Shown: piece after piece, positions 31,890-41,023 of the stretch
Layout: each line of letters opens with the position of its first letter
Numbering within the stretch: position 1 is the first letter of the stretch
Source of the DNA: CAVQGZ01 sp963714455
GTDB taxonomy: Bacteria > Actinomycetota > Actinomycetes > Jiangellales > Jiangellaceae
Direction: 5' to 3'
Length of the DNA: 64,000 bases
Assembly (NCBI GenBank): GCA_963714455.1
Contig: CAVQON010000017.1
Span: 1 to 64,000, forward strand
The notes under the pieces: model-generated
The model's input: the letters and a program-made list of their open reading frames with translations, nothing else
Database searches by the model: none
Told to the model about the DNA's origin: nothing
Program-made: the position numbers and the translations under genes

Positions 31890-33558
31890 GCTCAGCGAGG
31901 TCAGCTACGTGCTGCCCGACGGGCGCACGCTGCTGGACGAGGTGTCGTTCCGGGTCGGCGACGGCACGACGACCGCGCTCATCGGCCCGAACGGGGCCGG
32001 CAAGTCGACCCTGCTGGCCATGGTCGCCGGTCACCTCGCGCCGCACGAGGGAGCCGTCGTGCGCTCCGGCACGCTGCTGGCGATGCCGCAGTTCGTCGCG
32101 GGCAACCTGCCCGGCGCCGACACCGTCGCCGACCTGCTGCTTGCGGTGGCGCCCGAGCCGCTGCGGGTCGCCGCTGCCGACCTCGCCGCCGCCGAGCTGA
32201 CGATGATGGAGCGCGACGACGAGAAGACCCAGCTGGCGTACGCACACGCGCTCACCGCCTGGGGAGACGCCGGCGGCTACGACATCGAGGTGCTGTGGGA
32301 CGAGGTGTGCACCGTGGCGCTGGGCGCGCCGTTCCGCACCGCGCAGTACCGCGACCTGCCCACGCTGTCGGGTGGGGAGCAGAAGCGGGTGATGTTGGAG
32401 GCGCTGCTGCGCTCCGACGCCGACGTGCTGCTGCTCGACGAGCCCGACAACTACCTGGACGTGCCCGGCAAGCAGTGGCTCGAAGAGGCGTTGCACCGCA
32501 CGTCCAAGTCGGTGCTGCTCGTCAGCCACGACCGCGCGCTGCTGGCGCGGGCGGCCGACCGCATCGTCACGATCGAGCTCGGCGCGGCGGGCAACACCGT
32601 GTGGACGCACGGCGGCGGGTTCGCCTCCTACGCCGACGCCCGCGACGAGCGCACCAGCCGTCTCGCCGAGCTGCGGCGACGCTGGGACGACAAGCACGAG
32701 CAGCTCGTTCGGCTCGTGCTCAACCTTCGGCAGGCCGCGGCGAACAGCGACGGCTTGGCCAGCCGCTACCACGCGGCGCAGACGAGGCTGGCGAAGTTCG
32801 AGGCGGCCGGTCCGCCGCAGGAGGTGCCGCGCACCCAGCGCGTGTCGATGCGCCTGGGCGGGGGTCGCACCGGCAAGCGGGCGGTCATCTGCGAGCGGCT
32901 GGCGCTGTCCGGGCTGACCCACCCGTTCGACCTCGAGGTCTGGTTCGGGGAGCGGGTTGCCGTCCTGGGCGCGAACGGAACCGGCAAGTCGCACTTCTTG
33001 CGGCTGCTGCAGGCTGCCGGCGACCCCGACACCGCGGGACAGGTGGTGGCGCACACCGGCGTCGCGCGGCTCGGCGCGCGCGTCCAGCCCGGGTTCTTCA
33101 CCCAGTCGCCGGACCATCCCGAGCTCGTGGGCCGCACGCTGCTCGACATCCTGCACCGCGGGGACGGGGAGCGTCGCGGCATGCCGCAGCACGAGGCGGC
33201 GCGGGTACTCGACCGCTACGAGCTTGCCTATGCGGGTGAGCAGAGCTTCGAGACGCTGTCGGGTGGGCAGCAGGCGCGCTTCCAGATCGTGCTGCTCGAG
33301 CTGTCGGGCGCCACGTTGCTGCTGCTGGACGAGCCCACCGACAACCTCGACCTGGCCTCGGCCGAGGCCCTGGAGCACGGGCTGGCCGGCTTCACCGGCA
33401 CCGTCCTGTCGGTCACCCACGACCGCTGGTTCGCGCGCGACTTCGACCGCTACGTGGTGTTCCGTTCCGACGGCACGGTGGCCGAGTCGACTGAGCCCGT
33501 CTGGGACGAGCCCCGAACCCCGCCCCGCCGCCCTCTCCCGCCCCAAACGATCACGTGA
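31876..33558 (+). CDS. ABC-F family ATPase
   Basis: 560 residues with two nucleotide-binding domains and no membrane segments. Walker A motifs are GPNGAGKST and GANGTGKSH; signatures are LSGGEQKR and LSGGQQAR; Walker B runs include LLLDEPDNYLD and LLLDEPTDNLD. ABC-F proteins act on ribosomes (translation factors, antibiotic protection) rather than transport. The subtype is unclear. The last codons and TGA stop (33556-33558) lie inside the 96-bp palindrome, so the C-terminal PQTIT was supplied by the repeat. Confidence 0.9.
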   Translation: MAHVELSEVSYVLPDGRTLLDEVSFRVGDGTTTALIGPNGAGKSTLLAMVAGHLAPHEGAVVRSGTLLAMPQFVAGNLPGADTVADLLLAVAPEPLRVAAADLAAAELTMMERDDEKTQLAYAHALTAWGDAGGYDIEVLWDEVCTVALGAPFRTAQYRDLPTLSGGEQKRVMLEALLRSDADVLLLDEPDNYLDVPGKQWLEEALHRTSKSVLLVSHDRALLARAADRIVTIELGAAGNTVWTHGGGFASYADARDERTSRLAELRRRWDDKHEQLVRLVLNLRQAAANSDGLASRYHAAQTRLAKFEAAGPPQEVPRTQRVSMRLGGGRTGKRAVICERLALSGLTHPFDLEVWFGERVAVLGANGTGKSHFLRLLQAAGDPDTAGQVVAHTGVARLGARVQPGFFTQSPDHPELVGRTLLDILHRGDGERRGMPQHEAARVLDRYELAYAGEQSFETLSGGQQARFQIVLLELSGATLLLLDEPTDNLDLASAEALEHGLAGFTGTVLSVTHDRWFARDFDRYVVFRSDGTVAESTEPVWDEPRTPPRRPLPPQTIT

Positions 33559-33636
33559 CGGCGGAAGTTTGGGCGTTTCCACGGAAGATCTGCCTTGGAA
33601 ACCCCCAAGGTCCCGCCGTCACGTGATCGTTTGGGG
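33541..33636. repeat. 96-bp palindromic repeat, copy 2 (ABC-F 3' end)
   Basis: Perfect 24-bp terminal inverted repeats (33541-33564 and 33613-33636, ends CCCCAAACGATCACGTGACG) flank an inner imperfect palindrome centred on AAGATCTG. Same length and order as copy 1 at 13584-13679; the inner left arm has diverged (for example GGGCG for GGGGG). It contains the ABC-F stop codon and ends 27 bases before the rplM -35 box. Confidence 0.85.
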
Positions 33637-33663
33637 GTGGCGGGAGGGTGGCGCTGGGGCGTT

Positions 33664-33693
33664 TTGACCGCTCGGACGCGTCTGCCGTATTCT
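33664..33693 (+). promoter_or_regulatory. rplM-rpsI promoter, TTGACC-N18-TATTCT
   Basis: TTGACC (33664-33669) and TATTCT (33688-33693) at 18-bp spacing form a strong consensus promoter. The approximately 80-nt leader to rplM holds the hairpin CCGGACG-TCTG-CGTCCGG (33706-33723), possibly an L13-type leader. Confidence 0.75.
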
Positions 33694-33781
33694 GGAAGGC
33701 CGTGGCCGGACGTCTGCGTCCGGTGCAGGTAGGCAGGACTCCTCCCGTCTTCATCATCTACGACAACGAAGGCCGACAACT

Positions 33782-34225
33782 GTGCGCACGTACACCCCGA
33801 AGCCGGGCGAAGTCGAGCAGGCGTGGTACGTCATCGACGCCACCGACGTCGTTCTGGGCCGCCTTGCCAGCCACGTCGCCACGCTGCTGCGCGGCAAGCA
33901 CAAGCCCCAGTTCGCCCCGCACGTCGACACCGGTGACTTCGTGATCGTCGTCAACGCCGGCAAGATCGCCCTGACCGGCGCCAAGCGTGAGCAGAAGATG
34001 GACTACCGGCACTCCGGGTACCCGGGCGGGCTGAGCGCCACGTCCTACGTCGAGCTGCTCGAGAAGAACCCCCGCCGCGCGGTGGAGAAGGCCGTCAAGG
34101 GCATGCTTCCGCACACCACGCTCGGTCGCCAGATGCTTACCAAGCTCAAGGTCTACGCCGGCCCCGAGCACCCTCACCAGGCCCAGCAGCCGGTGCCCTT
34201 CGAGATCTCGCAGATCTCCCAGTAG
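33782..34225 (+). CDS. rplM: 50S ribosomal protein L13
   Basis: Early 50S assembly protein. The 147-residue product starts at GTG 33782 (MRTYTPKPGEVEQAWYVIDA), with VLGRLASHVATLLRGKHKPQ, DYRHSGYPGG and HTTLGRQMLTKLKVYAGPEHPH. Forms an operon with rpsI, 26 bases downstream. Normal. Confidence 0.98.
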   Translation: MRTYTPKPGEVEQAWYVIDATDVVLGRLASHVATLLRGKHKPQFAPHVDTGDFVIVVNAGKIALTGAKREQKMDYRHSGYPGGLSATSYVELLEKNPRRAVEKAVKGMLPHTTLGRQMLTKLKVYAGPEHPHQAQQPVPFEISQISQ

Positions 34226-34251
34226 CTCTCCAGACGAACGAGGTTTCCCAG

Positions 34252-34758
34252 GTGACGACCGACGCCAGCATCACGCCCGACTCGACGACCGATGCGCCCA
34301 CCGAGGACGCGCCGCTCGAGGGTGGCAGCTACACCAGCCAGACGACCAAGGAGCGCGTGAGCGGCATCATCGCGCCCGGGCAGGCCACCGGCCGCCGCAA
34401 GGAGGCCGTCGCGCGCGTGCGTCTCGTCCCCGGCACCGGCACGGTGTCGGTGAACGGCCGCCCGCTCGACGTGTACTTCCCGAACAAGGTGCACCAGCAG
34501 ACCGTGCTGTCGCCGCTGGTCGAGCTCGGCCAGGACGACGCCTACGACATCATCGCCCGCGTGCACGGCGGCGGGACGTCCGGTCAGGCCGGCGCGCTGC
34601 GCCACGGCGTGGCCCGGGCACTGAACTCCATCGACCTGGACGCCAACCGCGCGCCGCTGAAGAAGCAGGGCTACCTCACGCGTGACCCGCGGGCCAAGGA
34701 GCGTCGCAAGGCCGGCCTCAAGAAGGCCCGTAAGGCTCCGCAGTACAGCAAGCGTTGA
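34252..34758 (+). CDS. rpsI: 30S ribosomal protein S9
   Basis: Its C-terminal tail touches P-site tRNA. The 168-residue product starts at GTG 34252 and has an approximately 40-residue acidic N-terminal extension common in actinobacteria, then ATGRRKEAVARVRLVPGTG, VNGRPLDVYF, HGGGTSGQAGALRHGVARAL and the basic end KKARKAPQYSKR. glmM begins 31 bases later. Confidence 0.97.
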   Translation: MTTDASITPDSTTDAPTEDAPLEGGSYTSQTTKERVSGIIAPGQATGRRKEAVARVRLVPGTGTVSVNGRPLDVYFPNKVHQQTVLSPLVELGQDDAYDIIARVHGGGTSGQAGALRHGVARALNSIDLDANRAPLKKQGYLTRDPRAKERRKAGLKKARKAPQYSKR

Positions 34759-34789
34759 TCGCCGCGGCGCCCGCCGTGGTGGCAGCAAC

Positions 34790-36184
34790 GTGAGCCTGTT
34801 CGGCACGGACGGCGTCCGTGGGCTGGCCAACGTCGACCTGACGGCCGAGCTTGCGCTCGACCTGTCGGTGGCGGCGGCCCACGTGCTGTCCGAGCGCGGC
34901 GTGTTCGCCGGGCATCGTCCGTTCGCGATCGTCGGGCGTGACCCGCGTGCGTCGGGGGAGTTCCTCGAGGCCGCCGTCGTCGCGGGCCTGGCCAGCGCCG
35001 GCATCGACGTCGTGCGGGTCGGCGTGCTGCCGACCCCGGCCGTCGCCTGGCTCACGGCCTCGCGGGGGGCCGACCTCGGTGTGATGCTCTCGGCGTCGCA
35101 CAACCCGATGCCCGACAACGGCATCAAGTTCTTCGCCCGCGGTGGGCACAAGCTGCACGACGACCTCGAGGCGCAGATCGAGGCCCGCATGCGTGAGCCG
35201 TGGGAGCGGCCGACCGGCCAGGCCGTCGGGCGGGTGCGCGACGACGACGCAGCCCTGGACGAGTACGTCGACGCCGTCGTCGCTACCGCCCCGGCGCGGC
35301 TGGACGGCATGACGCTCGTCGTCGACGGCGCCAACGGTGCCGCCTCGGTGACCAGTGCCCGTGCGTTCGAGCGGCTCGGCGCCCAGGTCGTGCTCATGCA
35401 CTGCGAGCCGGACGGGCTCAACATCAACGAGTCGTGCGGCTCGACGCACCCGGAGGCGCTGCAGCAGGCGGTCGTGAGCGTGCGCGCCGACGCCGGGATC
35501 GCCCACGACGGGGACGCCGACCGCTGCCTCGCCGTGGACGCCGACGGCAACCTCGTGGACGGCGACCAGATTCTCACGGTGCTGGCGGTCGCCATGCGCC
35601 GTCGCGGGACGCTGCGCGGCGACACCGTCGTCAGCACGGTGATGGCCAACGAGGGATTCCGCACCGCCATGCGCGCGCACGGGATCGCCTACCTCGACAC
35701 GGCGGTCGGTGACCGCTACGTCCTCGAGGCCATGCGCTCGGGCGGCTACAACCTCGGCGGGGAGCAGTCCGGCCATGTCGTCCTGCTCGACCACGCCACG
35801 ACCGGCGACGGACTGCTGACGGCTGTGCACCTGCTGGGCGAGGTCGCCGCATCCGGACGTCCGCTGCGTGACCTTGCCGGGGAGATGACCCGGCTGCCGC
35901 AGGTGCTCGTCAACGTCGGCGGGGTCGACAAGGCGGGGGTCACCCGCGACGCGGTCGTCTCGGCGGCCGTGCAGGAGGCCACTGCCGAGCTGGCCGGCAC
36001 CGGGCGCGTGCTGCTGCGCCCCTCGGGCACCGAGCCTGTCGTCCGCGTGATGGTCGAGGCTCCCTCGGAGAGCCAGGCGTCGCAGATCGCCGGCCGCATC
36101 GCCTCCCTGGTGACCGACCGGCTCGTCGCTCGTCCGCCGCTGAGACCCGGCTCGATGCCGGGGCACCCACCATCGCCCAACTAG
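34790..36184 (+). CDS. glmM: Phosphoglucosamine mutase
   Basis: Converts glucosamine-6-phosphate to glucosamine-1-phosphate for peptidoglycan. GTG 34790 gives 464 residues starting MSLFGTDGVRGLANVD. The phosphoserine is S103 in MLSASHNPMPDNGIKFF; the Mg loop is AHDGDADRCLAVD; the sugar loop is GGEQSGHVVL and the phosphate loop RPSGTEPVVRVMVEA. It lies directly before glmS, the preceding enzyme of the pathway. Confidence 0.97.
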   Translation: MSLFGTDGVRGLANVDLTAELALDLSVAAAHVLSERGVFAGHRPFAIVGRDPRASGEFLEAAVVAGLASAGIDVVRVGVLPTPAVAWLTASRGADLGVMLSASHNPMPDNGIKFFARGGHKLHDDLEAQIEARMREPWERPTGQAVGRVRDDDAALDEYVDAVVATAPARLDGMTLVVDGANGAASVTSARAFERLGAQVVLMHCEPDGLNINESCGSTHPEALQQAVVSVRADAGIAHDGDADRCLAVDADGNLVDGDQILTVLAVAMRRRGTLRGDTVVSTVMANEGFRTAMRAHGIAYLDTAVGDRYVLEAMRSGGYNLGGEQSGHVVLLDHATTGDGLLTAVHLLGEVAASGRPLRDLAGEMTRLPQVLVNVGGVDKAGVTRDAVVSAAVQEATAELAGTGRVLLRPSGTEPVVRVMVEAPSESQASQIAGRIASLVTDRLVARPPLRPGSMPGHPPSPN

Positions 36185-36194
36185 GCTCGCGCCC

Positions 36195-38048
36195 ATGTGC
36201 GGGATCGTGGGCTACACAGGGCACCGTCCAGCCGTCGCTGTCGTCCTCGGCGCACTACGCCGCCTGGAGTACCGCGGGTACGACTCCGCCGGCATCGCGG
36301 TCGTCGGCGAGGACGGCCGGCTCAGCACCCTCAAGCGGGCCGGCAAGCTCGCCAACCTCGACGCCGCCCTGACCGCAGCACCGCTGCCGGAGTCGACCAC
36401 CGGCATCGGGCACACGCGCTGGGCGACGCACGGCCCCCCGACCGACCCCAACGCGCACCCGCACACCGACGAGGCCGGCCGGGTGGCCGTGATCCACAAC
36501 GGCATCATCGAGAACTTCGCCGAGCTACGCGCCGAGCTCGAGTCCAGCGGCACCACGCTGGCGTCCGACACCGACACCGAGGTGGTCGCCCACCTGCTCG
36601 GGGCCCTGCTGGGCGACACCGACGGCGACCTCGCCGAGGCCATGCGGCGGGTCTGCCGTCGGCTGACCGGTGCCTTCACGCTCGTCGCGGTCGCCGCCGA
36701 CGCGCCGAGCCGGGTGGTTGCCGCCCGTCGCAACTCGCCGCTGGTTGTCGGCCTGGGCGAGGGGGAGAACTTCGTCGGTTCGGACGTGTCGGCGTTCATG
36801 GAGTTCACCCGCACCGCGATGGAGATCGACGACGACCAGGTGATCGACCTGACCCCCGACGGAGTGATCCTTACCGACCTGGCCGGCAACGTCGTGCCCG
36901 GCAAGCAGTACACGATCGACTGGGACCTGGAGGCCGCCGAGAAGGGCGGCTACGACTACTTCATGCTCAAGGAGATCGCCGAGCAGCCCAAGGCCGTCGC
37001 CGACACGCTGCTCGGCCGGCTCGGCCCGGACGGGCGCCTCACCCTGGACGAGATGCGCCTGGCCGACGAGGAGATCCGCGAGATCGACAAGGTGATCATC
37101 ACGGCCTGTGGGACGGCGTTCCACGCCGGGCTCGTCGCGAAGTACGCCATCGAGCACTGGACGCGCATTCCCTGCGACGTCGAGATGGCCTCGGAGTTCC
37201 GCTACCGCGACCCCATCGTCGACAAGCAGACGCTCGTCATCGCGATCAGCCAGTCGGGGGAGACGATGGACACCCTGATGGCTCTCCGGCACGCCCGTGC
37301 ACAGGGTGCGAAAGTGCTGGCGATCTGCAACACCAACGGCGCGACGATCCCGCGCGAGTCCGACGCCGTGCTCTACACGCGCGCGGGTCTGGAGATCGCG
37401 GTCGCCTCGACCAAGGCGTTCTTGACCCAGCTCGTCGCCTGCTACCTCGTGGGCCTCTACCTGGCGCAGGTGCGCGGCACGAAGTGGGGCGACGAGGTCG
37501 CGCTCATGCTGGACGAGGTGGCCGACCTGCCCGCCAAGGTCGACCAGGTGCTGGAGACGATGGAGCCGGTACGCGACCTCGCCCGCCACCTTGCCGACGC
37601 CACGTCCGTGCTGTTCATCGGACGTCATGTCGGCTACCCGGTGTCGCTCGAGGGCGCCCTGAAGCTCAAGGAGATTGCCTACATGCACGCCGAGGGCTTT
37701 CCCGCCGGCGAGCTCAAGCACGGCCCGATCGCCCTCATCGAGAAGGGTATCCCGGTCGTCGTGGTCGTCCCTTCCCCGCGCGGGCGAAGCGTGCTGCACG
37801 ACAAGATCGTGTCGAACATCCAAGAGGTGCGGGCCCGGGGTGCGGTCACCATCGTGATCGCCGAGGAGGGCGACGAGGCGGTCGTGCCGTACGCAGACCA
37901 CCTGATCCGCGTGCCGGTGACGGCGACGCTGCTGCAACCGGTCGTGGCGACCGTCCCGCTGCAGGTGTTCGCCTGCGAGATGGCGGCGTTGCGCGGCTTC
38001 GACGTCGACCAGCCCCGCAACCTGGCCAAGTCCGTCACCGTCGAGTAG
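36195..38048 (+). CDS. glmS: Glutamine-fructose-6-phosphate aminotransferase
   Basis: Makes glucosamine-6-phosphate from fructose-6-phosphate and glutamine. The 617-residue product starts MCGIVGYTGHR with catalytic C2 exposed after Met removal. The glutaminase domain (about 1-240) includes GHTRWATHGPP; two SIS domains follow with ACGTAFHAGLVAKYA and ISQSGETMDTLMAL; the C-terminus LAKSVTVE is conserved. A -10-like TAGGCT (36182-36187) sits seven bases before the ATG, so a leaderless transcript is possible. Confidence 0.97.
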   Translation: MCGIVGYTGHRPAVAVVLGALRRLEYRGYDSAGIAVVGEDGRLSTLKRAGKLANLDAALTAAPLPESTTGIGHTRWATHGPPTDPNAHPHTDEAGRVAVIHNGIIENFAELRAELESSGTTLASDTDTEVVAHLLGALLGDTDGDLAEAMRRVCRRLTGAFTLVAVAADAPSRVVAARRNSPLVVGLGEGENFVGSDVSAFMEFTRTAMEIDDDQVIDLTPDGVILTDLAGNVVPGKQYTIDWDLEAAEKGGYDYFMLKEIAEQPKAVADTLLGRLGPDGRLTLDEMRLADEEIREIDKVIITACGTAFHAGLVAKYAIEHWTRIPCDVEMASEFRYRDPIVDKQTLVIAISQSGETMDTLMALRHARAQGAKVLAICNTNGATIPRESDAVLYTRAGLEIAVASTKAFLTQLVACYLVGLYLAQVRGTKWGDEVALMLDEVADLPAKVDQVLETMEPVRDLARHLADATSVLFIGRHVGYPVSLEGALKLKEIAYMHAEGFPAGELKHGPIALIEKGIPVVVVVPSPRGRSVLHDKIVSNIQEVRARGAVTIVIAEEGDEAVVPYADHLIRVPVTATLLQPVVATVPLQVFACEMAALRGFDVDQPRNLAKSVTVE

Positions 38049-38065
38049 CGGTCGGGGCAGCACAC

Positions 38066-38419
38066 ATGGCCGTCGTCGGCATCGGGGTGGACGTCGTGGA
38101 CGTCGCCCGCTTCGCCGCCGCCATGGCTCGCACGCCGGGGCTCTCCGCCCGGGTGCTCACGGCCGGCGAGCGCTCCGATCGCGTGCGAAGCATGGCGGCG
38201 CGGTTCGCCGCCAAGGAGGCCCTCGCGAAGGCATTGGGCGCGCCGCGGGGCCTGCGGTGGCACGATGCTGAGGTGCGCAACGAGCCGTCCGGTCGGCCGA
38301 CGCTCCACGTCACCGGCACTGTCCGTGATGCCTGCGAGCAACAAGGGGCGCGCACGCTGCACCTGACCCTGAGCCACGACGGGGGCCTCGCCGTGGCGAT
38401 GGTGGTGCTGGAGTCGTGA
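38066..38419 (+). CDS. acpS: Holo-[acyl-carrier-protein] synthase
   Basis: Transfers phosphopantetheine from CoA to ACP. ATG 38066 gives 117 residues starting MAVVGIGVDVVDVARFAAAM; Mg ligands D9 and E51 (in RFAAKEALAKALG) are present, as is LHLTLSHDGGLAVAMVV. Located between glmS and nnr as in many actinobacteria; nnr starts one base after the stop. Confidence 0.96.
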   Translation: MAVVGIGVDVVDVARFAAAMARTPGLSARVLTAGERSDRVRSMAARFAAKEALAKALGAPRGLRWHDAEVRNEPSGRPTLHVTGTVRDACEQQGARTLHLTLSHDGGLAVAMVVLES

Positions 38420-38420
38420 C

Positions 38421-39851
38421 GTGATCGCCGCCCACTCTGTCGCTGACGTCCGCGCCGCGGAGCACGCCCTGATGGCGCAGGTGCCCGACGGTGCCCTCAT
38501 GCAGCGCGCGGCCACCGGCCTCGCTGTGGTCTGCATGCGTCTGCTCGGTCGTACGACGGGCAGCCGCGTCGTCCTTCTGGTCGGGGGCGGCGACAACGGC
38601 GGCGACACGCTCTTCGCCGGCGCGCGGCTCGCCGCCCGCGGCGCACGGGTACGGGCCGTGCTGCTGGACGAGGCCAAGGCGCACGCCGCTGGGCTGGCCG
38701 CCCTGCGCGCGGCCGGAGGCCGGGTGGTCACCGGTGAGACCGCGGCGGACGAGATCGCCGCGGCTGACCTGGTGCTCGACGGCATCGTCGGCATCGGTGG
38801 AAAGCCCGGGCTGCGACCCGCCGCCGAACGGTGGGCACGCGCGGCAGCGACGTCAGCGGCTGTCACCGTCGCCGTCGACCTGCCCAGCGGCGTCGAGGTC
38901 GACACCGGCCGCACGCCCGAGCCGCACGTCACGGCGGACGTCACGGTCACCTTCGGCACGCACAAGGTCTGCCACGTGGTCGACCCGGCGGCCGCCGCGT
39001 GCGGCAGGGTGCACCTCGTCGACATCGGGCTTCAGCCGCTGCTGCCGGCGCCGACGGTCGAGCGCCTCGACGATGCCGACGTGGCTGCCCTGGTGCCGGT
39101 GCCCGGACGTGACGACGACAAGTACCGCCGTGGGGTGCTGGGGGTGCACGCGGGCGCAGTGGAGTACGCCGGGGCGAGCGTGCTCGCGACGACGGCGGCG
39201 ATCCACTCCGGCGCGGGCATGGTGCGTCTTCTCGGTGAGCAGTCGGTGACCGCCGAGGTGCGCCGGGCCTGCCCCGAGGCTGTGCTGGCCGACGGACGGG
39301 TGCAGGCGTGGCTGGCGGGTCCGGGCATGGACCCCGACCAGGCAGTCACGGTCGTCCCACGGTTGCTCGACACACAGGTGCCGCTGGTGCTCGATGCCGG
39401 CGCGCTCGGGGCGGCGCCTCACGCCCTGCGGGCCGACGTGCTGCTCACGCCGCACGCCGGCGAGCTCGCCCGGCTGCTCGACGTGCCCCGCGACGCCGTG
39501 GAGGCCGACCGGCTGGCCTCGGTCACCCAGGCGGCCACGAGGTTCGGCGCGACCGTCCTGCTCAAGGGGTCGACCACGCTCGTCGCCACCCCCGACGGGC
39601 GCGTACGCGCCAACGGCACGGGCACCCCGTGGCTCGCCACGGCCGGCTCCGGGGACGTGCTGGCCGGCCTTGCCGGGGCGCTGCTGGCCGCCGGCCTGTC
39701 GGCCCTGGACGCCGGCAGCGTCGCCGCGCACGTCCACGGTCTCGCCGGCCGACTGGCGGCCGAGCAGGTCGGGGCGCCCAGCGCGACGGACGTGCTCGCG
39801 GCCCTGCCGGCTGCGCTGCTGACGCTGCGCCTGGGACAATCGTCGGCGTGA
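38421..39851 (+). CDS. nnr: Bifunctional NAD(P)H-hydrate epimerase/dehydratase
   Basis: Repairs hydrated NAD(P)H. The 476-residue product starts at GTG 38421. The N-terminal YjeF-type epimerase (about 1-210) has LLVGGGDNGGDTLFAGARLA and VDLPSGVEVDTG; the C-terminal ADP-dependent dehydratase (about 225-470) has KYRRGVLGVHAGAVEYAGAS, LTPHAGELARLL, VLLKGSTTLV and TAGSGDVLAGLAGALL. The fusion is the normal bacterial form. The stop overlaps the alr start. Confidence 0.95.
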   Translation: MIAAHSVADVRAAEHALMAQVPDGALMQRAATGLAVVCMRLLGRTTGSRVVLLVGGGDNGGDTLFAGARLAARGARVRAVLLDEAKAHAAGLAALRAAGGRVVTGETAADEIAAADLVLDGIVGIGGKPGLRPAAERWARAAATSAAVTVAVDLPSGVEVDTGRTPEPHVTADVTVTFGTHKVCHVVDPAAAACGRVHLVDIGLQPLLPAPTVERLDDADVAALVPVPGRDDDKYRRGVLGVHAGAVEYAGASVLATTAAIHSGAGMVRLLGEQSVTAEVRRACPEAVLADGRVQAWLAGPGMDPDQAVTVVPRLLDTQVPLVLDAGALGAAPHALRADVLLTPHAGELARLLDVPRDAVEADRLASVTQAATRFGATVLLKGSTTLVATPDGRVRANGTGTPWLATAGSGDVLAGLAGALLAAGLSALDAGSVAAHVHGLAGRLAAEQVGAPSATDVLAALPAALLTLRLGQSSA

Positions 39852-41023
39852 GCCCACCCGTCGTCCCGCATGCCCTGGTCGAGATCGACCTCGGCGCCGT
39901 GCGCGACAACGTCGCCGTGCTCGCGGCCAAGGCAAGCCCGGCCGCGACGATGGCCGTGGTCAAGGCCGACGCGTACGGGCACGGACTGGTGCCGGCCGCC
40001 CGCGCCGCCCAAGCCGGGGGGGCGACCTGGCTCGGTACCGCGGTGCTCGCCGAGGCCCTCGCGCTGCGCGAGGCGGGCCTGACCGGACGCATCCTGGCGT
40101 GGCTGTCAGCCCCCGGGGAGGACTACGACGCGGCCCTCGACGCCGATATCGACGTCGCCGCGTACGCAGACTGGCAGCTGGACGAGATCGCCCACGCCGC
40201 CCGGCGCACCGGCCGACAGGCGCGCGTGCACCTCAAGGCCGACACCGGGCTCACCCGGGGCGGCGTCATGCCGGCCGACTGGCCCGCCGTCCTCGACCAG
40301 TCGCTGGCCCTGGAGGCCGAGAACGTCGTGCGCGTGGTCGGCATCTGGACGCACTTCGCCTACGCCGACGCGCCGGGCCACCCGACGATCGCGTCCCAGC
40401 TGGACGCCTTCCGGCACGCGGTCGAGCTCGCGCACCGGGCGGGTCTGCGGCCCGAGGTGCGCCACGCCGCCAACTCCGCCGCCACGCTCACGCTTCCCGA
40501 GGCGCACTTCGACCTCGTCCGGCCGGGCCTGGCGGTGTACGGGCTGTCGCCGATCCCCGAGGTGGCGAGCGCCGACGAGCTGGGCCTGCGCCCGGCTATG
40601 CGCCTGAGCGCCCAGGTCGCCCTGGTGAAGAGCGTCCCGGCGCATGAGGGTGTCTCCTACGGGCACACCTACACGACGACCGGCGACACCCGGGTCGCGC
40701 TCGTCCCGCTGGGCTACGCCGACGGTGTGCCGCGCCACGCGTCCAACACCGGTCCGGTGCGCGTCGGTGGGGCCACGTTCCCGGTGGCCGGGCGGGTGTG
40801 CATGGACCAGGTCGTGCTCGACGTCGGTGACGCACCGGTGGCACCGGGCGACACTGCCGTGCTGTTCTCCGACGGACGTGACGGCGAGCCCACCGCGCAG
40901 GACTGGGCACAGGCCGCGGGCACCATCTCGTACGAGATCGTCACCCGCGTCTCCTCCCGGCTGCCTCGCCGGTACCTCGGTGTCGGCCCCGTGATCGGCC
41001 AGACGGGCACCTCCGATGGTTGA
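39848..41023 (+). CDS. alr: Alanine racemase
   Basis: Supplies D-alanine for peptidoglycan. GTG 39848 gives 391 residues. The PLP lysine is K39 in AVVKADAYGHG and the second catalytic base is Y271 in GVSYGHTYTT; RPGLAVYGLSP and RVCMDQVVLD are also present. The start overlaps the nnr stop (GTGA). A -10-like GACAAT (39835-39840) lies seven bases upstream, which would allow an additional leaderless transcript. Confidence 0.96.
   Translation: MSPPVVPHALVEIDLGAVRDNVAVLAAKASPAATMAVVKADAYGHGLVPAARAAQAGGATWLGTAVLAEALALREAGLTGRILAWLSAPGEDYDAALDADIDVAAYADWQLDEIAHAARRTGRQARVHLKADTGLTRGGVMPADWPAVLDQSLALEAENVVRVVGIWTHFAYADAPGHPTIASQLDAFRHAVELAHRAGLRPEVRHAANSAATLTLPEAHFDLVRPGLAVYGLSPIPEVASADELGLRPAMRLSAQVALVKSVPAHEGVSYGHTYTTTGDTRVALVPLGYADGVPRHASNTGPVRVGGATFPVAGRVCMDQVVLDVGDAPVAPGDTAVLFSDGRDGEPTAQDWAQAAGTISYEIVTRVSSRLPRRYLGVGPVIGQTGTSDG

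Noticed and set aside
36197..38065. Open frame overlapping glmS and continuing into acpS
   Set aside because: Only the part from ATG 38066 resembles a protein family (AcpS); the rest is an Arg-rich shadow of glmS.
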